Source: Sphingomonas carotinifaciens (lineage in GTDB: Bacteria; Pseudomonadota; Alphaproteobacteria; Sphingomonadales; Sphingomonadaceae). Taken from it: 64,000 nucleotides of DNA. Made by a program: the position numbers and the translations under genes. Below the pieces are notes generated by a model. That model made no database searches. It was not told the origin of the DNA and saw only the letters and a list, made by a program, of their open reading frames with translations. This document shows positions 18,071 through 26,108 of this stretch, piece after piece (within the stretch, counting starts at the first letter, position 1; each line of letters begins with the position of its first letter). Location of the stretch: contig NZ_WSUT01000005.1 of assembly GCF_009789535.1 (NCBI RefSeq), forward strand, positions 1,549,501 through 1,613,500, read 5' to 3'.

Positions 18071-18952
18071 GCGATTATCGCGCCGGTAGGCCAGACTCAA
18101 TTGCGTCTGCGGAACGTCGCCGAGAAACGGACGATAGGCGACACCGGTAAGTTGCGCCTCGGACGCTGACTCGGGCACTATGGCGACGCCGGCACCGACG
18201 GATACCAGCGAAAGCGCGGTTTGAATTTCCAGCGTCTCCTGCGCGATCGTCGGCACGAACCCTTCCCGCCGGCATAGCCCGAGGACATGATCGGCGAAGC
18301 TTGGCCGGGGTTGGCGTGGATAGAGGACGAAGGGGCGCAGGGCGAGGTCGGCGAGTGCCACGTGGTTCTGCTGCGCTAGATCATCCACCTCGGGTAGGGC
18401 TACGATTAGCGGCTCGCGCTGAACTACCTCGCTGACGATTTCAGGATCCTGGATGCCGGGCCGTGCGAACGCTACGTCGATCGAACGCTCGATGAGCGCG
18501 ACGCGCAATTCTGCGGTGTTCATCGCGTGCAGGACGAGTTCGACGTCCGGGTGAGCCGCCCGGTAACGATTGAACACGCCGGGCAGGATCGAGAAGGTGG
18601 CCGAGCCGACGAAACCGACCTGAATCACCCCGATCGTTCCCTCCGATGCGCGTTTCGCCACCCGCGCTGCGTCGGCGACACGGACGATGATGTCCCGCGC
18701 GCGGGGAAGCAGCGCCTCGCCCGCCGCGGTCAGCCCGATAGTGCTCCGCGTCCGGTCGAATAAAAGCGCCCCGATCCCTGCTTCGAGATTGGCGATCTGT
18801 CGGCTCAACGCCGGCTGGGCGATGTGGAGGCGTTCCGCAGCGCGGCCGAAATGGAGTTCCTCCGCGACAGCGAGGAAATAACGCAACCGACGGACGTCAA
18901 TACCGGGTGACGCGGCGGTTGGCGGATCGGAAGGGAGTGTCTGGCGGCTCAT
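18017..18952 (-). CDS. LysR-family regulator, CatR/BenM-like
   Basis: A 311-residue LysR protein with an 18-residue non-conserved leader, then DVRRLRYFLAVAEELHFGRA and helix-turn-helix AERLHIAQPALSRQI. The effector domain carries RQPRPSFADHVL and SVGAGVAIVPES, the pattern of the CatR/BenM/CbnR group that senses cis,cis-muconate or chloro-muconate. It is divergent from the phenol hydroxylase operon and convergent with pcaD, so it is placed to control both blocks. The overlap with pcaD is antisense over 54 bp. Confidence 0.9.
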   Translation of the reverse strand: MSRQTLPSDPPTAASPGIDVRRLRYFLAVAEELHFGRAAERLHIAQPALSRQIANLEAGIGALLFDRTRSTIGLTAAGEALLPRARDIIVRVADAARVAKRASEGTIGVIQVGFVGSATFSILPGVFNRYRAAHPDVELVLHAMNTAELRVALIERSIDVAFARPGIQDPEIVSEVVQREPLIVALPEVDDLAQQNHVALADLALRPFVLYPRQPRPSFADHVLGLCRREGFVPTIAQETLEIQTALSLVSVGAGVAIVPESASEAQLTGVAYRPFLGDVPQTQLSLAYRRDNRSPVVSGFCALARDRRAR

Positions 18953-19059
18953 GCCCCATCAGAGCCCGAGACGAGCGTACAAGCAATACCGTTTTGGCAT
19001 CAACACGTGCCCATATTGTATTTGATCGACATGGCGGCGTGGGACACTCTTACCATTCA

Positions 19060-19079
19060 GAAGCCGCGAAGACGGCTTC
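19060..19079 (+). promoter_or_regulatory. Hairpin in the leader of the phenol hydroxylase operon
   Basis: GAAGCCG and CGGCTTC pair around a 6-nt loop and end just before the ribosome site (AGGAAGAGG) of the first gene. It could modulate translation or stabilise the 5' end of the message; function is inferred only from position. Confidence 0.25.
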
Positions 19080-19094
19080 GAAGGAAGAGGTATC

Positions 19095-19370
19095 ATGCTT
19101 GAAACGAGGACAGCCGGCGGCGATCCGGCACGGCGACCGAAGCTCCAGGCTGTTGTGACGGGCGTCACGAATAAGCAGGTTGTGCAATTCGACTTCGTTT
19201 ACGGCGACCCCGACCTCACGGTCGAACTCGTCCTGCCGATCCCCGCCTTTCGTGATTTCTGCACCGACAATCGGTGCCTGGTCACTGCCGCCGACCCCGC
19301 CGAAAGCGCCACTGTGCTGCGGATGTTCAGCGGATCGCCGGCCCACGTCCATCCCGTCGGAGCGCACTGA
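19095..19370 (+). CDS. dmpK: Phenol hydroxylase accessory subunit (DmpK/P0-like)
   Basis: A 91-residue protein with KQVVQFDFVYGDPDLTVELVL and AFRDFCTDNRCLV, matching the small DmpK-type assembly subunit of multicomponent phenol hydroxylases. This subunit helps assemble the iron-loaded oxygenase and is not part of the turnover complex. AGGAAGAGG precedes the ATG. First gene of a tightly overlapping six-gene operon. Confidence 0.85.
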   Translation: MLETRTAGGDPARRPKLQAVVTGVTNKQVVQFDFVYGDPDLTVELVLPIPAFRDFCTDNRCLVTAADPAESATVLRMFSGSPAHVHPVGAH

Positions 19371-20386
19371 TGAACATCGATATTCAGGCTGAGGCGATCA
19401 CGCCACGGCGGCAGACCTTCTCGCACATTGCGCGCCGGTTCGGGACCGACAAGGCGGCCTCGCGTTACGAGGAGGCGACCTACGATGTGCAGCCGGTCGC
19501 CAACTTCCACTACCGGCCGACCTGGGATCCGGAGCGCGAGCTGTTCGACCCGCGTCGCACCGTCATCGAGATGGCCGACTGGTATGCGTTCCGCGATCCG
19601 CGCCAGTTCTACTATGCGACCTACAACATTAGCCGCGCGGCGATGCAGCAGTCCTTCGACGATGCGGTCAACTTCGTCGATAAGCGCGGCCTCGTCGGCA
19701 GCGTCGATACGGACTGGCGGGCGATGTTCGCCACCTACCTGTTGCCGCTGCGTCACGTCGAATGGGCGGCGAACATGAACTGCCAGCTCATCGCCGATTG
19801 GGGCTATGGAACTCAGATCACGTCGGCAGCCGCTTTCTGCGGCACCGATCGGTTGGGGATCGCCCAGATCATCTCGCGCATCGGCCTGGTCCTCGGCGAG
19901 GGTTCTGACGAACAGCTCCTTGCCGCCAAGACACAGTGGCTCGATGCGCCCGAATGGCAGCCGATGCGTCGTCTGGTCGAGGATCTTCTCGTGGTGCGCG
20001 ACTGGTTCGAGCTCTTCGTGGCCCAGCTCGTCGTGCTCGACGGCTACGTCTACCCGCTGGTCACGCAGGCATTCGATCGCGCCGGTGCCGCCCATAACGG
20101 CTCGCCGCTGTCGATGATGACCGGCTTTCTCGGCGACTGGTTCGCCGACAACAGCCGCTGGACCGATGCAGTGCTCAAGGCGGCAGCAGGAGAATCCGAG
20201 GCCAATCGCCAGACTCTCAGGGATTGGTTCGACCGCTGGGACGAGCGTGCTCGCGCCGCGGTTCAGCCGGTCGCAGATATGGTGCTCGGCGATCGGGGCG
20301 CATCCGCGGTCGCCGAGATCGGTGCGCAGCTTCAGGACCGGGTGGCCGGTCTCGGCGCGATCGCCGAACGGGAGAAGGCGGCATGA
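19370..20386 (+). CDS. dmpL: Phenol hydroxylase oxygenase beta subunit (DmpL/P1-like)
   Basis: A 338-residue subunit of the soluble di-iron oxygenase, related to MMOH beta and toluene monooxygenase beta chains. It has YEEATYDVQPVANFHYRPTW near the N-terminus and a conserved helical core, with no metal-binding ExxH pairs as expected. The ATG at 19370 shares its first base with the dmpK stop codon (TGATG), and the 3' end overlaps dmpM by 4 bp. Confidence 0.92.
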   Translation: MNIDIQAEAITPRRQTFSHIARRFGTDKAASRYEEATYDVQPVANFHYRPTWDPERELFDPRRTVIEMADWYAFRDPRQFYYATYNISRAAMQQSFDDAVNFVDKRGLVGSVDTDWRAMFATYLLPLRHVEWAANMNCQLIADWGYGTQITSAAAFCGTDRLGIAQIISRIGLVLGEGSDEQLLAAKTQWLDAPEWQPMRRLVEDLLVVRDWFELFVAQLVVLDGYVYPLVTQAFDRAGAAHNGSPLSMMTGFLGDWFADNSRWTDAVLKAAAGESEANRQTLRDWFDRWDERARAAVQPVADMVLGDRGASAVAEIGAQLQDRVAGLGAIAEREKAA

Positions 20387-20652
20387 CCCAGCCCGTCTCC
20401 ATCACGTTGCAGAACTCCCAGGACGGCTTCGCGATCGCCGAGGCGATCATGGCCGACAATCCGGGCGCCGAGCGCCGCTCGATGCCGGCGATGACGAAGA
20501 TCGACCGTCCGGGACGGCTCGAGATCAAGGCAGCCAGCGTATCCGAGCGACTGGGGCGCGACTGGGACCCGCAGGAAATCCACCTGAGCGTCATCTCGCT
20601 GTCCGGTTCGGTCGACGAGGACGATGACTATTTCGCGGTTTATTGGAGGTAA
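20383..20652 (+). CDS. dmpM: Phenol hydroxylase effector/coupling protein (DmpM/P2-like)
   Basis: An 89-residue cofactor-less coupling protein of the MmoB/DmpM family, containing VSITLQNSQDGFAIAEAIMA and HLSVISLSGSVDEDDDYFAV. It binds the oxygenase and tunes oxygen activation. The ATG at 20383 overlaps the dmpL stop. The C-terminal codons carry the GGAGG ribosome site of dmpN. Confidence 0.92.
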   Translation: MTQPVSITLQNSQDGFAIAEAIMADNPGAERRSMPAMTKIDRPGRLEIKAASVSERLGRDWDPQEIHLSVISLSGSVDEDDDYFAVYWR

Positions 20653-20654
20653 TC

Positions 20655-22187
20655 ATGGCAGCCCGTAAGCTGAACCTGAAGCAGAAGTACGGTCACTTCA
20701 CCCGCGGCCTCGACTGGGAGCCGAGCTATCAGTCAAAGGACGACATCTTCCCATTCGCCAAGTACGAGGGGATCAAGGTCCACGACTGGGATGCTTGGGA
20801 AGATCCCTTCAAGCTGACCATGGACGCCTATTGGAAGTTCCAGGCGGAGAAGGAGCGCAAGCTTTACGCGGTCATCGATTCGATGGCGCAGAACAACGGG
20901 CAGCTCGGCATCACCGACGCGCGTTACCTGAACGCAGTAAAGCTCTTCATCCAGGGCGTGACGCCGTTGGAATATCAGGCACACCGCCACTTCGCGCACC
21001 TCGCACGCCATCTGCCTGGAGCAGGCCTGCGGGTCGCCGCGCAGATGCAGTCGATCGACGAGCTACGACACTGCCAGACGCAGATTCACACGATCAGCCA
21101 TTACAACAAGTTCTTCGACGGCATCCACGACTTCACCCACATGCATGACCGGCTGTGGTATCTGTCGGTGCCGAAGTCGTTCTTCGATGACGCGACGACC
21201 GCGGGGCCGTTCGAGTTCCTCACCGCGATCAGCTTCGCGTTCGAGTACGTCCTCACCAACCTGCTGTTCGTGCCGTTCATGTCGGGCGCCGCCTACAACG
21301 GCGACATGGCGACAGTGACGTTCGGCTTCTCCGCCCAATCGGACGAGAGCCGGCACATGACGCTCGGACTTGAGGCCGTCCGCTTCCTGCTGGAGCAGGA
21401 CGAGGCCAACGTGCCGATCGTGCAGGGCTGGATCGACAAGTGGTTCTGGCGCGGATACCGCCTCCTCACCCTCGTCGCCATGATGATGGACTACATGCTG
21501 CCGAAGAAGGTGATGTCCTGGGCCGAGGCGTGGGAGACCTACTACGAGCAGGCCGGCGGAGCGCTGTTCGCGGACCTCGCCCGTTACGGCATCCGTGAGC
21601 CCAAGTACGCCGACGTCGCCAAGGCCGAAAAGGGTCATATCACCCATCAGGCGTGGACGATCTTTTACAACTACACCCACGCCGCGGCCGTCCACACGTG
21701 GGATGTCGACGATCAGCACCTCGCCTGGCTGCGCGAGAAGTACCCGGACACGTTCGCGCAACACTACGAGCAGCGCTATCTCAATTGGCGCGACCAGGCC
21801 GATCAGGGCAAGCGCTTCTACAACAACGGGCTGCCGCAGCTTTGCCAGGTATGTCAGGTTCCGATGGCGTTCACGGAGGTCGACGATCCCACCACGATCA
21901 GCTTCCGCGTCTCGGAGTTCGGCGGGGACAAGTACCATACCTGCTCCGACGGCTGTAAGGACATCTTCGACCACGAGCCGGAAAAGTATTCGCAGGCGTG
22001 GCTTCCGGTCCACCAGATCTTCCAGGGCAATTGTGGCGGCGCGACCGTTCCGGAGGTCCTCGACTGGTATCACATAAACCAGGGTGCCGATAACATGGAT
22101 TATGCCGGCTCGCCCGAGGAGGCGCAGTGGGAGAAGTGGATGGAAGGCCGACGCCCTGCCGCTCCCATGGCCGTGGCCGCGGAATAA
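20655..22187 (+). CDS. dmpN: Phenol hydroxylase oxygenase alpha subunit with di-iron centre (DmpN/P3-like)
   Basis: A 510-residue catalytic subunit converting phenol to catechol with O2. The carboxylate-bridged di-iron ligands are all present: Glu106, Glu136 and His139 (DELRH), Glu197, Glu231 and His234 (DESRH). A C-terminal Cys-rich YHS-like zinc module (CQVCQVPMAF ... CSDGC) is intact. The ATG at 20655 follows GGAGG and is preferred over one four codons upstream. Confidence 0.95.
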   Translation: MAARKLNLKQKYGHFTRGLDWEPSYQSKDDIFPFAKYEGIKVHDWDAWEDPFKLTMDAYWKFQAEKERKLYAVIDSMAQNNGQLGITDARYLNAVKLFIQGVTPLEYQAHRHFAHLARHLPGAGLRVAAQMQSIDELRHCQTQIHTISHYNKFFDGIHDFTHMHDRLWYLSVPKSFFDDATTAGPFEFLTAISFAFEYVLTNLLFVPFMSGAAYNGDMATVTFGFSAQSDESRHMTLGLEAVRFLLEQDEANVPIVQGWIDKWFWRGYRLLTLVAMMMDYMLPKKVMSWAEAWETYYEQAGGALFADLARYGIREPKYADVAKAEKGHITHQAWTIFYNYTHAAAVHTWDVDDQHLAWLREKYPDTFAQHYEQRYLNWRDQADQGKRFYNNGLPQLCQVCQVPMAFTEVDDPTTISFRVSEFGGDKYHTCSDGCKDIFDHEPEKYSQAWLPVHQIFQGNCGGATVPEVLDWYHINQGADNMDYAGSPEEAQWEKWMEGRRPAAPMAVAAE

Positions 22188-22199
22188 GGACGACCATCG

Positions 22200-22547
22200 A
22201 TGCCCACAGCAAGCCTCAACCCCGGTTACTCCGGCCCGGTCCGCGACCGGGTGGAGAACTTCGGCGGCGCCCAACTCGTCTATGTCCACTGGGAGGGCCA
22301 CAACAACTTCTGCTCGGCGATCACGCTGCCGCTGCCGCCTGAAACGCCCTTCGGGGCGCTCACCGCGGAAATCCTACCCTCGCTCTACTCGGTCGATCCC
22401 GACTGGGCGGAGGTCGATCTCTCGACCGCGCGCTGGATGCTGGACGGCGAAGATTGGCAGCCTGAAGCGGCCAAGGGCATTGGCGAACAGGGCGTCGGCC
22501 ACAAGTCGCTCATTCGCTTCTGGACGCAACCGTTCGGCCGCGCCTGA
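22200..22547 (+). CDS. dmpO: Phenol hydroxylase gamma subunit (DmpO/P4-like)
   Basis: A 115-residue oxygenase gamma subunit, opening with GYSGPVRDRVENFGGAQLVY and containing WEGHNNFCSAITLPL, both characteristic of DmpO. It completes the (alpha-beta-gamma)2 hydroxylase. AAGGA precedes the ATG, 12 bp after the dmpN stop. Confidence 0.92.
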   Translation: MPTASLNPGYSGPVRDRVENFGGAQLVYVHWEGHNNFCSAITLPLPPETPFGALTAEILPSLYSVDPDWAEVDLSTARWMLDGEDWQPEAAKGIGEQGVGHKSLIRFWTQPFGRA

Positions 22548-22551
22548 CATC

Positions 22552-23607
22552 ATGCCGACGCTCACGATCGAACCGACCGGCGACACCGTAGAGGTGGCTG
22601 AAGGCCAGAACCTCCTCGACGCGTGCCTCCGGGCGGGGATTTACCTGCCCCACGCCTGCGGGCATGGCCTGTGTGGCACCTGTAAGGTGACCGTGCTCGA
22701 AGGCGAAGTCGATCACGGCGGTGCGAGTTCCTTCGCACTCATGGACTTCGAGCGGGACGAGGGGGCGACCCTGGCCTGCGTCGCCACGATCGAGGGCGAC
22801 GTCACGATCGAGGCGGACGTCGACGATGATCCGGACGCGCAGCGGATCGCGGTGGCCGATTACGTCGGGACGGTAACCCGGCGCGAGATGCTGACACCCG
22901 ACATCCTCGGCGTGTGGCTCTCGGTTCCGACCGGGGTCGCGTTCCAGGCCGGTCAATACGTCAACCTGACGATTGACGGGATCGAGGGGACACGCGCCTT
23001 CTCGATCGCGAACAGCCCCGCAGAGACCGGCATTGTCGAGCTTCATATCCGGCTTGTGCCAGGCGGCAAGGCGACAAAGCACCTGCACGAGGAGTTGAAG
23101 GTCGGGGACGAGATGCGCTTCGCCGGTCCGTTCGGACACTTCTTCGTGAGGCGCTCGGCGAACAAGCCGCTGATCTTCCTTGCCGGTGGCTCGGGACTAT
23201 CCAGCCCCAAGAGCATGGTGCTCGAGCTTATCGAACAGGGGTATGACCAGCAGATCACACTATTTCACGGTGCCCGTCGACCGCACGACCTGCATTTCGC
23301 CGACCTGTTCCGGCGGATCGCCGATGAAAACCCGCTGTTTCGCTACGTACCCGTCGTTTCCCAAGCGGAGGCGCAGGACGAGTGGGGTGGAGAAACCGGC
23401 TACGTCCATGAGGCGGCCGAACGCCACTTCGGCGGCCGTTTCGCCGGTCACCAAGCCTATCTGTGCGGTCCGCCCCCGATGATCGAGGCAGGGATCGGGT
23501 CGCTCATGAAGGGCCGGCTGTTCGAGAAAGACATCTTCGTCGAGAAATTTGCCACCGCAGCGGACGCGGAGAAGTCTGTCCGATCGCCGTTCTTCAAGAA
23601 GCTCTGA
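22552..23607 (+). CDS. dmpP: Phenol hydroxylase FAD/2Fe-2S reductase (DmpP/P5-like)
   Basis: A 351-residue electron-transfer component taking electrons from NADH to the oxygenase. The plant-type ferredoxin domain has Cys36, 41, 44 and 76. The FAD domain carries RAFSIANSP and the NAD domain AGGSGLSSPKSM. The ATG at 22552 lies 4 bp after the dmpO stop. Last gene of the oxygenase operon. No catechol 2,3-dioxygenase follows, so catechol goes to CatA. Confidence 0.94.
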   Translation: MPTLTIEPTGDTVEVAEGQNLLDACLRAGIYLPHACGHGLCGTCKVTVLEGEVDHGGASSFALMDFERDEGATLACVATIEGDVTIEADVDDDPDAQRIAVADYVGTVTRREMLTPDILGVWLSVPTGVAFQAGQYVNLTIDGIEGTRAFSIANSPAETGIVELHIRLVPGGKATKHLHEELKVGDEMRFAGPFGHFFVRRSANKPLIFLAGGSGLSSPKSMVLELIEQGYDQQITLFHGARRPHDLHFADLFRRIADENPLFRYVPVVSQAEAQDEWGGETGYVHEAAERHFGGRFAGHQAYLCGPPPMIEAGIGSLMKGRLFEKDIFVEKFATAADAEKSVRSPFFKKL

Positions 23608-23689
23608 ACAGATCACCAACTGGAACGCAGGCCGGCGACGACCTCGCCGACGGATCGCTGCGTCCAAATGACGAGGGGAGGATCACGTC

Positions 23690-24583
23690 ATGAAGATGCT
23701 TGCCTGGGGCCTTGCGGGAATTGCCGCATCCCTCGCGACGCCATCGGTCGCGTCAGAGGGGGGTAAGAGCGCCTATCCCAACGGCGCGGAGGCCCTGACG
23801 ATAGCGGCGTTGCCGCCCCCCGGAACCTACCTCCTCGACTACCAATATTATTACACCGCCGATCGGCTGAACGATCGCGACGGCAACAACGTCGGGCCGC
23901 CAGATCTGTCGGTGGATGCCGTCGCCAACATCCCACGCTTCGTCCACGTCACCAACACCAAGATCCTCGGCGCAGCGCTCGCGATGCAGGTGTTCGTGCC
24001 CGTGGTGAACGTCAATGTTCGCGCCGGCGGCAGTAGGCAGAACAAATTCGGGATCGGCGATCTGATCGTCAATCCATTCGTTCTCGGCTGGAACCGCAAG
24101 AACACGTTCTTCGTGCTGACGATGGACACGTTCGTGCCCACGGGACGCTACAAGCGCACCGATCTCGCCAACATCGGCAACAATTATTGGACGTTCGAGC
24201 CCGTGTTCGCGGTGTCGCACTTCAATCCCGCTGGCAGCGGTCCCGAGGTGTCGGCGAAATTCATGTACGACTTCAACACCAAGAACACGGCAACCCAGTA
24301 CCGCTCCGGGCAGGCAGCGCACGTCGACTTCGCGGCATCCTACAATTTCAATCCGATCACAATCGGTGTCACCGGTTACTATTTCAAGCAGACGACCGAC
24401 GACAAGCTCAATGGCGTAAAGGTCGGCACTGACGGGTATCGAGGTGAGGTATTCGCGCTCGGACCGCTCGTTCGCTATCAGGCCGGCAAGGTGCCGATCG
24501 TCGCCCAGTGGCAGCACGAGCTCTCCGCCTCGAACCGCACCCAAGGCAACAGCTTCTGGCTCAAGGCTGCATTCCGGTTCTGA
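23690..24583 (+). CDS. Outer-membrane protein of the SphA / phenol-degradation MetA family
   Basis: A 297-residue protein with a signal peptide (cleavage expected after PSVASEG) and alternating beta strands ending in a C-terminal Phe, as in outer-membrane barrels. NKFGIGDLIVNPFVLGW and FVPTGRYKR are typical of the family found beside aromatic degradation genes. Likely involved in uptake of phenol or related aromatics. GGGGAGG lies 9 bp before the ATG. It follows dmpP by 82 bp on the same strand. Confidence 0.85.
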   Translation: MKMLAWGLAGIAASLATPSVASEGGKSAYPNGAEALTIAALPPPGTYLLDYQYYYTADRLNDRDGNNVGPPDLSVDAVANIPRFVHVTNTKILGAALAMQVFVPVVNVNVRAGGSRQNKFGIGDLIVNPFVLGWNRKNTFFVLTMDTFVPTGRYKRTDLANIGNNYWTFEPVFAVSHFNPAGSGPEVSAKFMYDFNTKNTATQYRSGQAAHVDFAASYNFNPITIGVTGYYFKQTTDDKLNGVKVGTDGYRGEVFALGPLVRYQAGKVPIVAQWQHELSASNRTQGNSFWLKAAFRF

Positions 24584-24732
24584 GGGTGCGGGATCGACCC
24601 GCGCTCGGCTCAATCCATCGGAGACAGAAGGGGTGTGGACCACGATGTTACCGTGATCTATGAGGCAGTAGGCGGGGTAGAGCCTATCGCTGACATCGCG
24701 GCTGACGCCATGAAGAACCGGAACATTGACCT

Positions 24733-25179
24733 CTAACTTGCAGCGTGTCGCTCGCGGGTGATGCGCGGATCCTCGTACAGGTCCCGCATCGCCCGCAGTC
24801 GAAACGCATTCCACCAGCGCTGCCAGCGGTGCTCGGCCGCATCGTGGATCATGTGGCAGCGTTGACAGAGCGCTCGCAGGTTAGCCGGGGCGCGGTTGCT
24901 CGGATCATGATCGAGGTGCGCGCAAGCCAGCACGACATAGGTCATGCGGACGCTCGCCAGCGTAAAGCCGCCCTTCATCGAAACCCGCTTGCCCTGGTCT
25001 GACCGCCAACACCTCGCATCGGCATCCCACCAGCGTCCATCGCCAAGGTGAGCGACCCGCCGAAGGTGCGGCCGACGGCATTGCTCGCAGCGTCTGCCGG
25101 CGCGGTCGAACCGGATCGTGTCTGACAGCTGCTGCCAGTCGATCGGGTAAAGCCAACGGTTTTCGGCGCGGATCGGCAT
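24733..25179 (-). CDS. HNH endonuclease, phage/mobile-element type
   Basis: A 148-residue protein. The start at 25179 (MPIRAENRWLYPIDW) matches the usual opening of this small HNH family, and an in-frame ATG 27 codons upstream was not used. Zinc-binding CEQC is near residue 31, the catalytic stretch is CAHLDHDPSNR, and ALCQRCHMIHD closes the beta-beta-alpha-metal fold. Such genes are common on phages and islands. It is divergent from the imuA operon. Confidence 0.8.
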   Translation of the reverse strand: MPIRAENRWLYPIDWQQLSDTIRFDRAGRRCEQCRRPHLRRVAHLGDGRWWDADARCWRSDQGKRVSMKGGFTLASVRMTYVVLACAHLDHDPSNRAPANLRALCQRCHMIHDAAEHRWQRWWNAFRLRAMRDLYEDPRITRERHAAS

Positions 25180-25313
25180 CGCATTTCTATGAGTCACGCG
25201 ACCAGCCTTGGAAAGCTGATTTTCGCCGTTTGTTTTCACACCGTTTGGCAGGTGTTCCACCGCGAAACGATAAACCGAGAGGATCGAGGCTTGACCAATA
25301 GGGCTCGGTAACG

Positions 25314-25328
25314 GAACATAAAGGGAAC
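25314..25328. promoter_or_regulatory. LexA-binding box upstream of imuA
   Basis: GAAC-ATAAAGG-GAAC, an exact GAAC-N7-GAAC direct repeat, which is the alphaproteobacterial LexA operator. It lies 18 bp before the imuA start codon, so the operon should be repressed by LexA and induced by DNA damage. Confidence 0.85.
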
Positions 25329-25346
25329 AGGTAGAGTCTAACCCTT

Positions 25347-26108
25347 ATGCCCGCCGCCCTTGATTCATCAGCGCCGACCATAGCGCATCTTCGGACGATC
25401 GCTACACCCACGACCGACTTCCGCATCATGCCTTTCGGCGTCGACGCGATCGACGGGCGGCTCGGGGCAGGGGGCCTACGCGCTGGCGCGCTCCACGAGG
25501 CGACAGCGCAGAGTGCCACGATGGTCGACGACGCGGCAACGACGCTCTTCCTCGCCAGCATCGCCGCGCGTGAAGCTGCTGCGACAGGCGGGCCGGTGTT
25601 GTGGGCGAGTTGCCGCGCTGACCTGTATGCGCCGGCGCTGGAGCAGATCGGCTTACCCAGCGCAGCCGTGATCCATGCCCAACCGCGCGATGACGCGGCC
25701 CTTCTGGCGGTGATTGAGGATGCGGTGCGCGACGGTACACCGTCTGCCATCGTCGCAGAGGCGAGCAAAGTCTCCATGGTCGCCACCCGCCGCCTGCAGT
25801 TGGTCGCGGCCGAGGCTGACATGCCGGTCCTGCTTTTGCGCCGTCGACGCGGGCTCAACGAGGATCCGCTTGCCGAACCATCCGCGGCCTGGACGCGCTG
25901 GCGGATCGGCACCGCACCGTCCGAGCGGCTTGAGGTCGCGGGTGTAGGAAGAGCGAGATGGACGGTGGAATGCACTCGCCAGCGTGGGGGTGAGGGGTTC
26001 TCCCTGATTGTGGAGGGCAGCAATGAGACGGGTCGTCTCGCTGTTCCTGCCGGACTTGGCCATCGAGCGGCTGAGACGGTTGGAGCGGTCCGCTTCGCGG
26101 CAGCCTGA
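25347..26108 (+). CDS. imuA: ImuA, RecA/SulA-like mutasome protein
   Basis: A 253-residue protein with a degenerate RecA-like core: FGVDAIDGRLGAGGLRAGALHE near 28-50, where a Walker A would stand, and VLLLRRRRG near 170. ImuA works with ImuB and DnaE2 in damage-induced translesion synthesis. It follows the LexA box directly, and its 3' end overlaps imuB by 86 bp in another frame, implying coupled expression. Confidence 0.9.
   Translation: MPAALDSSAPTIAHLRTIATPTTDFRIMPFGVDAIDGRLGAGGLRAGALHEATAQSATMVDDAATTLFLASIAAREAAATGGPVLWASCRADLYAPALEQIGLPSAAVIHAQPRDDAALLAVIEDAVRDGTPSAIVAEASKVSMVATRRLQLVAAEADMPVLLLRRRRGLNEDPLAEPSAAWTRWRIGTAPSERLEVAGVGRARWTVECTRQRGGEGFSLIVEGSNETGRLAVPAGLGHRAAETVGAVRFAAA

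Noticed and set aside
24635..24736. A 33-codon plus-strand frame from GTG (VDHDVTVIYEAVGGVEPI...) after the SphA-like gene
   Set aside because: It has a purine-rich stretch upstream, but it is very short, unrecognised and overlaps the end of the HNH gene by 4 bp. Not enough to call a gene.
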